A stretch of 15,769 bases of DNA from Actinomycetota bacterium (GTDB lineage: Bacteria > Actinomycetota > Humimicrobiia > Humimicrobiales > Humimicrobiaceae): assembly GCA_016870675.1 (NCBI GenBank), contig VGAU01000013.1, forward strand, positions 1 to 15,769, in the 5' to 3' direction. The notes under the pieces were generated by a model, which was not told the origin of the DNA, searched no databases, and saw only the letters and a program-made list of their open reading frames with translations. The translations under genes were made by a program, and so were the position numbers. The first letter of the stretch is position 1, and each line of letters starts with the position of its first letter. This document shows, in pieces, positions 1-8,158 of the stretch.

Positions 1-1311
1 GCTTCCGTCGCTATTTATCCTGTATATTTCCCAATCACCATCCTGAAATACTCCAAAGAAAATAAATCTTCCATCAAAAGACCAGGTTGAGGAACCACTT
101 CTCCAAGGATCATAAGTAAGCTGCGTTTTTTCTGTTCCATCCCAGTTCATAACCATAAGCTGCCAGGTGCCATTGATATCTGAGGTATAAACGATCTTTT
201 TTCCATCAGGAGAAGCAGCAGGATATATGTCCCTTCCGGGGTGATCTGTTAACCTGGTAAGCTCGGAACCATCCAGGTTTATGCTGTATATATCTTCATT
301 GCCGTCTTTGCTTGAAACAAATACTATTTTTTTAGTAGAATATTCCACATCCAGGTTGCGGGGTTTACCTTCAAGAATCTCGTTTTTGTTTATAGCCCAT
401 CCACTTACTTCTATGGACTGGTTATTCAGATTTGCATCTACTGAAATTATGGCATTGGATTCTTTTTCCTCACCTTCCATTTTAATATCTCTTATGGCTA
501 GATAATAAGTTCCGGAAGTAGAAAAAGAATAAACATATAAAGTATTTTCACTGCCGGCTTCAAGTTTACTTGCATCAAAATTAAGAGAATAACCTGAATT
601 GGTGTAGCTTGCTCTTCCAAATGCAGTAGCTACATCTTGTCTTTCAGTTCCATAATTTGCCTCACCTAAAAATTCCCCAAAACCTCTTGGGCCGTTTAGA
701 TATATTTCAATTCTGTCAATACCTGTGGTATCTAAAAAATTGAAGTCTGCCGACCAGCCGGATACCCACATATTGGATTTATCGGCTTCCTTTATTATTT
801 CATTATGTGAAGGGTTATCTATATATAGTTTGATATTTTCATCAAAATTTGTCTCTCCGGGGATTATAATTTTTTCTCTGGTACAATTCCATCCATATTT
901 TGGTATCAAAGCATACACATAAAGGTAATGAATTGAACCTGGCTCAAAGGTATAGTTTTCATTATCTTTGGCTAAAATGAAACCGGTCTCTGAAAAATCC
1001 TGGCCGTATATCATAAAAGCTTCCTGGGAGGTCATACCATATTCTGCTTCGCCGAGGAAGATACCATTATTTCTATCACCATCAAGATATATCTCTATTA
1101 CTGTAATCTTATCCTGCTCTAGTTCCTCCTGCGGTTCCTCTTCTTCGGTGTCTGGTTCTATTTCTTCTTCAACCACTATGTCAGTCTGCTCTGTTTCGGC
1201 AGTCTCCGCAGCGGGAAGTATTTTGGCTCCGGTATATTCAATAATTATAAATCCAAAGAGAATTACTGCTGCCACGAATAAAATTATAATAATTACAGTT
1301 ACTGTTTTCAT
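1..1311 (-). CDS. Membrane-anchored protein with duplicated beta modules and TolB-like PD40 propeller (partial, C-terminus missing)
   Basis: The frame is open from the ATG at 1311 to the window edge (437 codons, no stop), so the 3' end is missing. Residues 4-26 form a hydrophobic signal anchor with no lipobox cysteine. Residues 35-66 are a Glu-rich linker, as in many exported anchored proteins. Two homologous modules follow at about 68-140 and 198-272, each with IEIYLDG or IEIYLNG, then FLGEAxYG, then (L)YVY. Strands reading VSGW occur at 183-186 and 302-305. From about 325 come PD40/TolB-type propeller blades: IYSINLDGSELTRLT, ASPDGKKIVYTS, LMVMNWDGTEKTQLT, WSFDGRFIFFG, IYRINSDGS. TolB-like propellers usually mediate protein or ligand binding outside the cytoplasm; no enzymatic motif is visible. 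It is transcribed divergently from the glycosyltransferase genes. The fold assignment is firm; the role, perhaps surface-glycan binding, is inference. Confidence 0.85.
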   Translation of the reverse strand, partial: MKTVTVIIIILFVAAVILFGFIIIEYTGAKILPAAETAETEQTDIVVEEEIEPDTEEEEPQEELEQDKITVIEIYLDGDRNNGIFLGEAEYGMTSQEAFMIYGQDFSETGFILAKDNENYTFEPGSIHYLYVYALIPKYGWNCTREKIIIPGETNFDENIKLYIDNPSHNEIIKEADKSNMWVSGWSADFNFLDTTGIDRIEIYLNGPRGFGEFLGEANYGTERQDVATAFGRASYTNSGYSLNFDASKLEAGSENTLYVYSFSTSGTYYLAIRDIKMEGEEKESNAIISVDANLNNQSIEVSGWAINKNEILEGKPRNLDVEYSTKKIVFVSSKDGNEDIYSINLDGSELTRLTDHPGRDIYPAASPDGKKIVYTSDINGTWQLMVMNWDGTEKTQLTYDPWRSGSSTWSFDGRFIFFGVFQDGDWEIYRINSDGS

Positions 1312-1642
1312 CTTTGCTTATTCTTTTAATATTTGAAATTTCAACTTGTATACTCTTAAGTGACAGAATAATCATACAATTATAAACCTATATTTTTCAA
1401 AATCAAAAGTATAACAGAACGTAGATTGAGTGAGTTCGCTCCAAAATTTCATAAAAAATTCAAGTTGTTTTTGTTATGGTAGTATAAATTTTTTATTAGT
1501 ACAATTATAATTACAAAAACTAGTTCAAAAATTTAAATTTATCCGGGAAAATAGTATTATTTTATGGTTTTAATTATATAGATAAAATCAGTAAAATAAA
1601 AAGGTATTATATTTATAGCATTTATAGAGCTTTTTATTTGAT
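1312..1642. other. Divergent intergenic region, 331 bases, no gene
   Basis: No supportable ORF or RNA gene is seen. It lies between the minus-strand TolB-like gene and the plus-strand GT4 gene, so it should carry both promoters. The minus-strand promoter is clear (1379-1406). For the plus strand the best candidate is weak: TTGTTA (1471-1476), 17 bases, TATTAG (1494-1499). A short direct repeat TTTATAG occurs twice at 1612-1629, just before the GT4 start. Confidence 0.6.
1379..1406 (-). promoter_or_regulatory. Sigma-70/A-type promoter for the TolB-like gene
   Basis: Read on the minus strand, TTGATT (1401-1406) is followed after 16 bases by a perfect TATAAT (1379-1384). This would start a transcript near 1372 with a leader of about 60 bases before the ATG at 1311. 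It is the best match in the divergent intergenic region. AT richness makes chance -10 boxes common, but the paired -35 at correct spacing supports it. Confidence 0.55.
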
Positions 1643-3310
1643 ATGAGTAAAATATTTATACTGGGCATGAGCCCGCTTCCATTTGAAAATGACAGAAAAG
1701 TATATGGAACTGGCATCAGGACCTGGCAGTTTATACTGCCCCTTTTAGAAAGAGGTCATAAAATATGTGTTTGTAATTACGCTATTCCATCGGCGTATGC
1801 GGATGACTTCAAATCAAAGTATGCAAAAGATTTTATTTATAGCATGGATTCTAAAGGTAAACAAGATTTTATTAATTCTGTTCTCGCAGAAAAGGGGGAA
1901 GGGGAAGCTGGTGAAAGCCGCACTGGCGGTGAAGAAAAAAGCAGCAGGTACGGTTTCGAGTACAATGTCCTTAAAAAAGACGATTTTGAAAACGTTGAAT
2001 TAATATCTGAAATTTTTACAAGGTTCAGACCTGACTGCATAGTTGGCTGCACCTTTTATCCTTCCTATATAGCTTCAAGGCTGCTTTATTATCTAAAAAG
2101 TAAAAATAAGGACAATACTTATAATATGGAGACAGGTGACCTGAAGGGAAGAGGTAAGATTAATTCCAAAAATTGGAACAGGGATAATGACAATACTGAT
2201 TCTGTTCAAAATATCAGCGGCATTCCATTCTGGGCAGATTTGTTTGGCCATGTGATGGCTGAAGCACAGGCACGGGCTTATATTGACGGGAATGACGAAT
2301 GCCTCTTTCATTACTGGAACAGTGAATATAATATAATCTCTAATGCAGATATTTTTTCGTGCGTGTCTTTGAGGCAAAAGTATGCTCTGATAGGAGAACT
2401 TGGGACCACAGGAAGGCTTAATAAATACACATCGGGTTATGATTTTACCAATATCATTCCCTGCGGTCTTCCCCCGGAAGAATATAAGCATACTAAAAAA
2501 GTTATTAGGGGAAGGGACAGCATAAAAAATGATGACTTTGTAGTGCTCTGGACCGGAGGATATAATACCTGGACTGATGTTGATACTTTATTTAAGGGAA
2601 TGATGCTGGCAATGGAAAAGAATTCAGAAATTAAGTTTGTATCCACCGGAGGAGAGATACCGGAGCAGGATATGAAGACTTATCCCCGTTTCCTGTCAAT
2701 GATAAACAGCAGCCCTTATAAAGACAGGTTTATAATGAAAGGCTGGGTGGCTGGAGAAGATGTACCCAATTACTACCTTGAAGCAGATGTGGGCATAAAT
2801 ATTGATAAAGATATTTATGAGGTCAGGCTGGGGAGCAAAAACCGTATTCTGGACTGGTTCAGGGCAGGACTTTGTGCGCTGTCATCAAATGTTTGCGAGC
2901 TGACTGATATAATAGAGAAAGAAAAGATTGGATACACATTTAAGCCTTATGACAGCAATGATTTAAGCGCAAAGTTGATTTATCTTGCCAACCACCCCGA
3001 TGAGGTTAAAAAAACTGCAATTGCCGGCAAAAGATATGGACTGTTAAATTTTAATTTTAATAAGACTACTGAAAAATTACAAAAGTGGGTGGAAAACCCT
3101 ACTTTTTCCCCTGACAGAGGAAAAGAAAGAAAATTCTTTTTCAGCAGGGAAGAAGCTCTTAAGAATTTAGAACAGATAACCCTGCGTCAAAAGAAGATGA
3201 TAGAGGAGAGGGAAAAGCGGATATCAGAGCTTGAAGGCATTGTTAAGAAGGGTTTTATTTACAGGATCTATAGTTATTTGAAAATCGTTAAAAGGAAAAT
3301 ATCCGGCTAA
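1643..3310 (+). CDS. GT4-like (GT-B fold) glycosyltransferase with C-terminal coiled coil
   Basis: A 555-residue putative glycosyltransferase that would transfer a sugar from a nucleotide donor in the cytoplasm. The N-terminal domain opens with GMSPLPFENDRKVYGTGIR, typical of GT-B enzymes, and contains two hydrophilic, Gly/Glu/Asn-rich insertions (about residues 85-100 and 150-190). The C-terminal domain has VVLWTGGYNTWTDVDTL, FIMKGW and a donor-site-like segment NRILDWFRAGL with Asp404 where GT4 enzymes usually have the second Glu of E-X7-E. Residues about 505-540 are strongly charged heptad-like sequence (coiled coil), followed by a basic tail, possibly for membrane or partner contact. The C-terminal half resembles the GT4 gene starting at 5380, so the two are paralogues. 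No clear Shine-Dalgarno precedes the ATG at 1643, but the N-terminal strand starts right there. Sugar specificity is unknown. Confidence 0.85.
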   Translation: MSKIFILGMSPLPFENDRKVYGTGIRTWQFILPLLERGHKICVCNYAIPSAYADDFKSKYAKDFIYSMDSKGKQDFINSVLAEKGEGEAGESRTGGEEKSSRYGFEYNVLKKDDFENVELISEIFTRFRPDCIVGCTFYPSYIASRLLYYLKSKNKDNTYNMETGDLKGRGKINSKNWNRDNDNTDSVQNISGIPFWADLFGHVMAEAQARAYIDGNDECLFHYWNSEYNIISNADIFSCVSLRQKYALIGELGTTGRLNKYTSGYDFTNIIPCGLPPEEYKHTKKVIRGRDSIKNDDFVVLWTGGYNTWTDVDTLFKGMMLAMEKNSEIKFVSTGGEIPEQDMKTYPRFLSMINSSPYKDRFIMKGWVAGEDVPNYYLEADVGINIDKDIYEVRLGSKNRILDWFRAGLCALSSNVCELTDIIEKEKIGYTFKPYDSNDLSAKLIYLANHPDEVKKTAIAGKRYGLLNFNFNKTTEKLQKWVENPTFSPDRGKERKFFFSREEALKNLEQITLRQKKMIEEREKRISELEGIVKKGFIYRIYSYLKIVKRKISG

Positions 3311-3426
3311 CCTGTGAGTGCTTGCCCTGATTTTCTCTTAGTAACGTGCAAATTATTATAATTACTAGTAAAATACTTTTAGTATACAGATAAAACCATA
3401 TACGATTGATTATCTAAAGGATTAAA

Positions 3427-3765
3427 ATGGTTACTCAAAATAAAATAAATAAAATCGTTAAGACAATAGCAAATAATTATAGTCCTGAGAAGATAATCCT
3501 TTTTGGTTCCCATGCCTATGGAAAACCAACTGAAGATAGCGATCTGGATTTATTAGTAGTGGTAAAGAAGAATTCACAACCAAGGTATAAAAGGGCTCGA
3601 GAGATAAGGAGATATTTATGGGGCATAACAGATATTCCTAAGGATATTCTTGTGTATACTCAAGATGAAATTGATGAATGGAAAGAAGTAAAAGAAGCAT
3701 TTATAACAAGGGTAATAAAAAAAGGAAAAGTTCTATATGAAAACAAAGAAGGAACTAATAGATAA
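3427..3765 (+). CDS. MNT-type minimal nucleotidyltransferase (antitoxin-like partner of HEPN)
   Basis: A 112-residue protein of the DNA polymerase beta-like minimal nucleotidyltransferase family. The signature GSxxYGxxxxxSDLDL is at residues 27-42, with catalytic-type Asp39 and Asp41 and a third acidic candidate, Asp73 in KDILVYT. All the catalytic features are intact, so it is probably active. Related MntA proteins add AMP residues to a HEPN partner and thereby neutralise it; whether that holds here is inference. An AAAGGA sequence 5 bases before the ATG supports the start. The gene overlaps the HEPN gene by 29 bases, the usual two-gene arrangement. The pair sits between two glycosyltransferase genes, with 116 bases of AT-rich sequence upstream. 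It is probably an independent unit rather than part of glycan synthesis. Confidence 0.9.
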   Translation: MVTQNKINKIVKTIANNYSPEKIILFGSHAYGKPTEDSDLDLLVVVKKNSQPRYKRAREIRRYLWGITDIPKDILVYTQDEIDEWKEVKEAFITRVIKKGKVLYENKEGTNR

Positions 3766-4123
3766 CTGGATCAAGAGGGCAGAAAAGGATTTACTTACCG
3801 CTGAACATGAATTATCTTTTCATGATGCAGTGACAGAAAGCATTTGTTTCCATTGTCAACAAGCAACTGAGAAATTTTTAAAGGCATACTTAGTTTTCCT
3901 TGATATATCATTTGCTAAAACTCATGAAATTGGAGAATTGATTATCAAGTGCGAAGATAAAGATAAAGAAATTTCAGTTTTTAAAGAAGAAGCTGACAAA
4001 CTTACTGATTATGCTGTTAATATTCGGTATCCAGAAGAGACGTTTGAACCACCTATAACAGAAGCTAAAGAAGCTTTTAAAGTAGCTAAGAAAATAAGGG
4101 ATTATGTTTTAGATAAATTTTAA
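3737..4123 (+). CDS. HEPN domain protein (partner of the MNT nucleotidyltransferase)
   Basis: A 128-residue all-helical HEPN protein. Family signatures are WIKRAEKDL at 11-19, FHCQQATEKFLKA at 38-50, THEI at 62-65 and IRYP at 96-99. HEPN toxins of the HepT type are RNases using an R-X4-6-H motif. No such spacing is present here: Arg97 is followed by YPEETFEPP with no His. It may therefore be a non-nuclease HEPN, or act by a different residue set. The start at 3737 lies inside the MNT gene in another frame, with AAGGA about 10 bases upstream, implying translational coupling. Length matches the family. Toxin activity is unproven; the pair could equally be a nucleotide-binding regulatory complex. 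Confidence 0.88.
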   Translation: MKTKKELIDNWIKRAEKDLLTAEHELSFHDAVTESICFHCQQATEKFLKAYLVFLDISFAKTHEIGELIIKCEDKDKEISVFKEEADKLTDYAVNIRYPEETFEPPITEAKEAFKVAKKIRDYVLDKF

Positions 4124-4247
4124 ATTGAAACAGGTTATTTTATTTTAATTCATAAGATTATAATAATTTTTGTATTAAAATAGAAAGTTCTTCATCCATT
4201 ATTCCCAAATATATACTGCAACTTTGATTAATTATTATTGAAGATAT

Positions 4248-5291
4248 ATGGATAATAAAAGTCTAATAGTAATTGTAACTTATAACAGTCAGGACTTTAT
4301 TGAAAATTGTCTCCATTCAATAGCTGGGCAGAATTATAAAGACTGGTTTCTGGTAATTATTGATAATGGTTCCAGTGACAGCTCAGTGGCAAAGATTAGG
4401 GAATTCAGGAATATGTCTTCAGAGATAACCAGCAGTAATTTCAAGCTTATTACCCTTAAAGAAAATATAGGATTTGCGGCAGCAGTAAATTATGCAGTAT
4501 TTAATTTTATATCCAGAAAGAAAAAAAGTCTGGAAGAGGAGCTGGGGTTTCTGATTCTATTGAACCCGGATATATATTTAAACCGTAGTGCGCTGCAAAA
4601 ATTAATTTCAACTTTTAGGATCACAGAAGACAGGAGCTTGCCGCCGGTAAGGATAGGAAGAATAGGAGCTGCAGGCGGACTAATACTTGATTATAAAAAA
4701 GATACCATACAGCATCTGGGTGGAAAAATTAAAGATAACTTTATTACCTCCCACATAGACTTCGGGAAAAGTTATTTTGATTTAAAGTGGGAGTCAAGAC
4801 AGAAAAAAGATAGAGGAAATGAATTGAATTCAGCCAATGATGTAAAAGATGTAGACTATGTCACCGGTGCTTTTTTTGCGACTGAGTACAAATTATTTAA
4901 GAGTATAGGTGGTTTTGATTCAGGGTATAGACCTGCATATTTTGAAGAGCTTGATTATTGTTTGAAGATTAGAAGAAGTGGATGGCGGGTAGTTGTAACT
5001 CCTGAATCTATTGCCAGGCATTTTGAAGGCGCATCAGTAGAGAAGTTCAGCAGAAATTTTTACAGGTATTATCATAAAAATAGGGTCAGATGTGCAATAA
5101 TTAATCTGGGATTTTTAAAATTCCTTAAAAAATTCTTTCCATCTGAGCTGAACTGGCTCAGGAATAAAGTCACAAGTGACCAGATTTTTCCTATTTTTTA
5201 TGCTTATTTTATAAATTTTGTATTTCTATCTTATAATTTAATAATTAAATTAAAAAACCATTTAATCTTAAATAAATTAGAGTTAAAATGA
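4248..5291 (+). CDS. GT2 family glycosyltransferase, rhamnosyltransferase-like
   Basis: A 347-residue GT-A fold enzyme. The N-terminus has IVIVTYNSQDFIENCL and the nucleotide-binding strand VIIDNGSSDSS. NIGFAAAVNYAV follows, and the metal-binding DXD equivalent is NPD at 106-108 (LLNPDIYL). The acceptor/catalytic segment is YFEELDYCLKIRRSGW with Glu233, Glu234 and Asp236, followed by ARHFEGAS. This layout matches the WcaE/RfbN-like group that adds rhamnose or similar sugars to lipid-linked glycans. The C-terminal stretch of about 70 residues is hydrophobic and basic (FPIFYAYFINFVFLSYNLIIK) and may attach to the membrane. A weak GAAG lies before the ATG. It stands alone, with 124 bases after the HEPN gene and 88 before the next gene. 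The actual sugar is not predictable. Confidence 0.88.
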   Translation: MDNKSLIVIVTYNSQDFIENCLHSIAGQNYKDWFLVIIDNGSSDSSVAKIREFRNMSSEITSSNFKLITLKENIGFAAAVNYAVFNFISRKKKSLEEELGFLILLNPDIYLNRSALQKLISTFRITEDRSLPPVRIGRIGAAGGLILDYKKDTIQHLGGKIKDNFITSHIDFGKSYFDLKWESRQKKDRGNELNSANDVKDVDYVTGAFFATEYKLFKSIGGFDSGYRPAYFEELDYCLKIRRSGWRVVVTPESIARHFEGASVEKFSRNFYRYYHKNRVRCAIINLGFLKFLKKFFPSELNWLRNKVTSDQIFPIFYAYFINFVFLSYNLIIKLKNHLILNKLELK

Positions 5292-5379
5292 TTGCATCTT
5301 AAAATTAAATTGAACTATCTGAGAATCCGGGGAATTACATAAAGATTTTCAAAATAAATTTTTAAATATGGGAGATATG

Positions 5380-7686
5380 ATGGCTATAGAATCAAGTAAA
5401 AAAATTCAATCAAAGATCTGTATAATAAGTTATGATGTTATTGGTAAAAATATGGCCGGGCCCGGCATAAGATTCTATGAATTTGCCAGAATTATGTCTA
5501 ATTATCTGGATGTTACTTTACTTACTCCCAATAAAGTAGACATTGATACTGAAGGCTTTAAAACCAGGCAGTATAAAATAAATAATTATAAGAGTCTACA
5601 GAGGTATATTGAGAATTCAGATATTATATTAATCCAGGGCCACATCCTTTACTATTTTCCTTTCTTAAAGAATTTCAAGGGTAAAATAATTGTAGATCTT
5701 TATAATCCTTTCAATTTAGAAAGCCTGGAAATGTTTAAAGATAGCAATATGGAAGAAAGGATCAGGATTGATAAAAATAATTTAAATATACTGAAATTTC
5801 AACTCACAATTGGTGATTTCTTTATCTGTGCAAGCGAAAAACAAAGGGATTACTGGATAGGAATGTTAAATGCTGTGGGTAGAATAAATCCTTATAATTA
5901 TGATTCTGACAGCACCTTAAGGAATCTGATAGATATTGTACCTTCCGGTATACCTTCCGAACCTCCTTTACGCTCAAACTTATCTATAATAGATGTAATT
6001 CCTAATATTAAAGAAGAAGACATTATAATTTTATGGGGAGGAGGAATCTGGAACTGGCTGGATCCTATTACTGCCATTAAGGCGTTATGGGAAATTACAA
6101 GAAGCAGGAAGGATATAAAATTAGTATTTATGGGAATCAAACATCCGGATCCAAAGCTTCCTGAAATGAAAAAATGTATAGAGGCAATAAAACTGGCCAG
6201 AGAGCTTGATTTGTATGAGAAGAATGTGTTTTTTAATGAATGGACTCCATACAAATTAAGGCAGATTTTCCTTCTGGGCTCAGATGTCGGACTGTCAATT
6301 CATCACGAGAGGATTGAAACTGAGTTCTCTTATAGAACGAGGGTTATGGATTATATATGGGCAAGGCTTCCGGTAATAACTACCGAAGGGGATTCTATAG
6401 CTAAAATGGTAAAAGTTGAAAATATAGGTGAAGTGGTAAAATATGAAAATACCCACCAGCTGTCAAGAGTTATGGAAAGTATAGCTACCAATAAGAGCTT
6501 AAAAGAAATTTACAGGAAGAACTTAAATAGAATTGCTCCAGGATTTTATTGGGAGAATGTAACAAGGCCGCTGGTTAAATATTGTGTTAATTCATATTAT
6601 GCAGTTGATAAAAGAAAAATTATTGAGCTTATAGATTTACAAAATAGCAAAATTTCGAGAATTATAAAAAATAATTTTGAAGGTTGTTCCAATGTTTTAA
6701 AAATAACCTCGAACAAATATAGAGATGAGAAGATTATAGACAAAAGTGATGTAGGAAAAATATTCTGCCTGGAAGTAGATAGTGATTTTGTAATTCTGGA
6801 GGATGAGGATATTAAATTAGATGAGATTGGAATTTTAAAATCTAAAATAACCCAGAGAACCAAATTCGATGGTATTATTGTAAATAATGCTTTTTCTAAA
6901 ATTACCCCAAAATTTTTCTATGATCTCACCAATGTACTTTCATCGAAGTTAAAAAGAGATGGATTACTATTTTTTTCAATTCCTGAAAAAAGAGGACTTT
7001 ATAAGCTTTTTGGTGAGGGTAAGAAAGATAACAGGTCCAGTGCGAGAATTGATGATTTTACTATTGAATTCATATTGAAGAATGCCGGCTTTGAGGTCAT
7101 AGATAAGGGAATCTGGGATAAAATTGAGTACACGGCAATGAGCAGTGGTGAAAATGAAATGGATGAGATATATGGTAAGAATGAATTATTTGAGCTTTTT
7201 GAGATAAAATTAAATAAAGAAGAATTTAAGGATTTGAAACTTTTAAGCCGTTTGGATATTTTAGATTCTGAAGATCTGGCTGAAGATAAAACTATTAAGG
7301 GGAAACTGAGAAGATATATGTATCTTCTTACCAGTATGTATTTTGAGAATTTAAGAAAGAGTTATAACCAGTCTGTAAAAGCTATTAATAATAATATTCA
7401 GGTTCAAATTAATAGGGAAATAAATGAATTAAACCGTAAGAACCGGGAGAGGTTACTTCTGATATATTTTGATATATTCCGAACCCTCCAGAGGGAAATT
7501 AAAAGTCTGGGTTATGATATTAGCAGTTTGAGAGAAGTTTTAGGTGATTTTAAGCCTAAAAGCATATCAGGACTAAATATAGATATAGACCAAAAGCTCG
7601 ATGTATTGTTGAGGGATTTTGAAAACATTGACAGGATAATGGGTCTTACTGTGTCTAATAAGTATTATTTAGCAAAAATGACATAG
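5380..7686 (+). CDS. GT4 glycosyltransferase fused to a degenerate methyltransferase-like domain and helical tail
   Basis: Start chosen at 5380 because GGAG (5371-5374) lies 5 bases upstream; in-frame ATGs at 5368 and 5377 fit it less well. The protein has 768 residues. About 10-400 form a GT-B glycosyltransferase: MAGPGIRFYEFARIM near the start, CASEKQRDYWIG in the middle, IILWGGGIWNWLDPITAI, and RTRVMDYIWARLPVITTEGD with Asp324 at the usual second Glu. From about 435 to 575 is a class I methyltransferase-like fold: FDGIIVNNAFSKITP at 496, then LKRDGLLFFSIPE, then FILKNAGFEVIDKG at 564. The glycine-rich SAM motif I is not visible (SNVLKITSNKYRDEK stands in its place), so it is probably catalytically dead or highly divergent. 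About 620-768 is charged helical sequence, coiled-coil-like. It is a paralogue of the GT4 gene at 1643. It may act as a scaffold as well as a transferase. Confidence 0.82.
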   Translation: MAIESSKKIQSKICIISYDVIGKNMAGPGIRFYEFARIMSNYLDVTLLTPNKVDIDTEGFKTRQYKINNYKSLQRYIENSDIILIQGHILYYFPFLKNFKGKIIVDLYNPFNLESLEMFKDSNMEERIRIDKNNLNILKFQLTIGDFFICASEKQRDYWIGMLNAVGRINPYNYDSDSTLRNLIDIVPSGIPSEPPLRSNLSIIDVIPNIKEEDIIILWGGGIWNWLDPITAIKALWEITRSRKDIKLVFMGIKHPDPKLPEMKKCIEAIKLARELDLYEKNVFFNEWTPYKLRQIFLLGSDVGLSIHHERIETEFSYRTRVMDYIWARLPVITTEGDSIAKMVKVENIGEVVKYENTHQLSRVMESIATNKSLKEIYRKNLNRIAPGFYWENVTRPLVKYCVNSYYAVDKRKIIELIDLQNSKISRIIKNNFEGCSNVLKITSNKYRDEKIIDKSDVGKIFCLEVDSDFVILEDEDIKLDEIGILKSKITQRTKFDGIIVNNAFSKITPKFFYDLTNVLSSKLKRDGLLFFSIPEKRGLYKLFGEGKKDNRSSARIDDFTIEFILKNAGFEVIDKGIWDKIEYTAMSSGENEMDEIYGKNELFELFEIKLNKEEFKDLKLLSRLDILDSEDLAEDKTIKGKLRRYMYLLTSMYFENLRKSYNQSVKAINNNIQVQINREINELNRKNRERLLLIYFDIFRTLQREIKSLGYDISSLREVLGDFKPKSISGLNIDIDQKLDVLLRDFENIDRIMGLTVSNKYYLAKMT

Positions 7687-7747
7687 ATTTTAACTATTTT
7701 GTTTGTTATAAGAATACAGTAAAACTATGATTAAGGAGAGAAATAAA

Positions 7748-8125
7748 ATGAGTTTGGGAAGTTCTATCTTACTTATTTTGTTCAGTATTTCCATAGCTGT
7801 TGCCGGACAGATATTATTAAAAATAGGTATAAACCGTATTGGAATGGTTAATTTCAGCAATTTGGATGCTCTAAAGCAGTTATTTTTCGGGGTAATAAAA
7901 AGCCCTCTGGTAATATCCGGTTTATTTTTATATGTTATTTCAGCTGCAATATGGCTGGTAGTGTTATCTGCAGTAGACCTCAGTTTTGCTTACCCATTTA
8001 TTGGTTTTACATATGTAATGGTACTTGTCCTTTCAAAATTTATATTAAAAGAGGATGTGAACCCCATCCGCTGGGCAGGCGCGCTTATAATAACAATAGG
8101 CGTGATCGTAATTTCCAGAGGATGA
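7748..8125 (+). CDS. Small four-helix EamA/SMR-like membrane protein, ArnE-like flippase candidate
   Basis: Start chosen at 7748 (MSLGSSILL) because AAGGAGAG ends 7 bases upstream; a start at 7727 would put that site inside the gene. The 125-residue protein has four transmembrane helices at about 5-22, 52-73, 79-99 and 107-124, with FAYPFIGFTYVMVL and the terminal RWAGALIITIGVIVI typical of the EamA/SMR fold. The first helix reads AVAGQILLK, lacking the Glu that multidrug exporters such as EmrE use. This resembles ArnE/ArnF-type proteins that move undecaprenyl-phosphate-linked aminoarabinose. Placed in a glycosyltransferase run, it is a candidate flippase for a polyprenyl-linked sugar. It begins a tight run with the next gene 33 bases downstream. 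The substrate is inferred only from context. Confidence 0.8.
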   Translation: MSLGSSILLILFSISIAVAGQILLKIGINRIGMVNFSNLDALKQLFFGVIKSPLVISGLFLYVISAAIWLVVLSAVDLSFAYPFIGFTYVMVLVLSKFILKEDVNPIRWAGALIITIGVIVISRG

Positions 8126-8158
8126 TATTTCAAACCGAAAGTAAGGTGAGATTTTTAA

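Noticed and set aside
281..1336. Three plus-strand open frames (281-505, 725-922, 968-1336)
   Set aside because: They lie opposite the long minus-strand propeller gene, encode Ser/Ile/Leu-rich sequence without motifs, and have no ribosome binding sites; they are antisense shadows.
1612..1629. Direct repeat TTTATAG spaced by 2 bases before the first GT4 gene
   Set aside because: Short and AT-only apart from one G per copy; could be an operator but there is no independent support.
5368..5379. Earlier in-frame start for the large GT4 fusion at 5368
   Set aside because: GGAG at 5371-5374 lies downstream of that ATG and at the right distance for the ATG at 5380.
7727..7747. Earlier in-frame start for the ArnE-like gene at 7727
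   Set aside because: The AAGGAGAG ribosome binding site would then be inside the gene; it is ideally placed for 7748.
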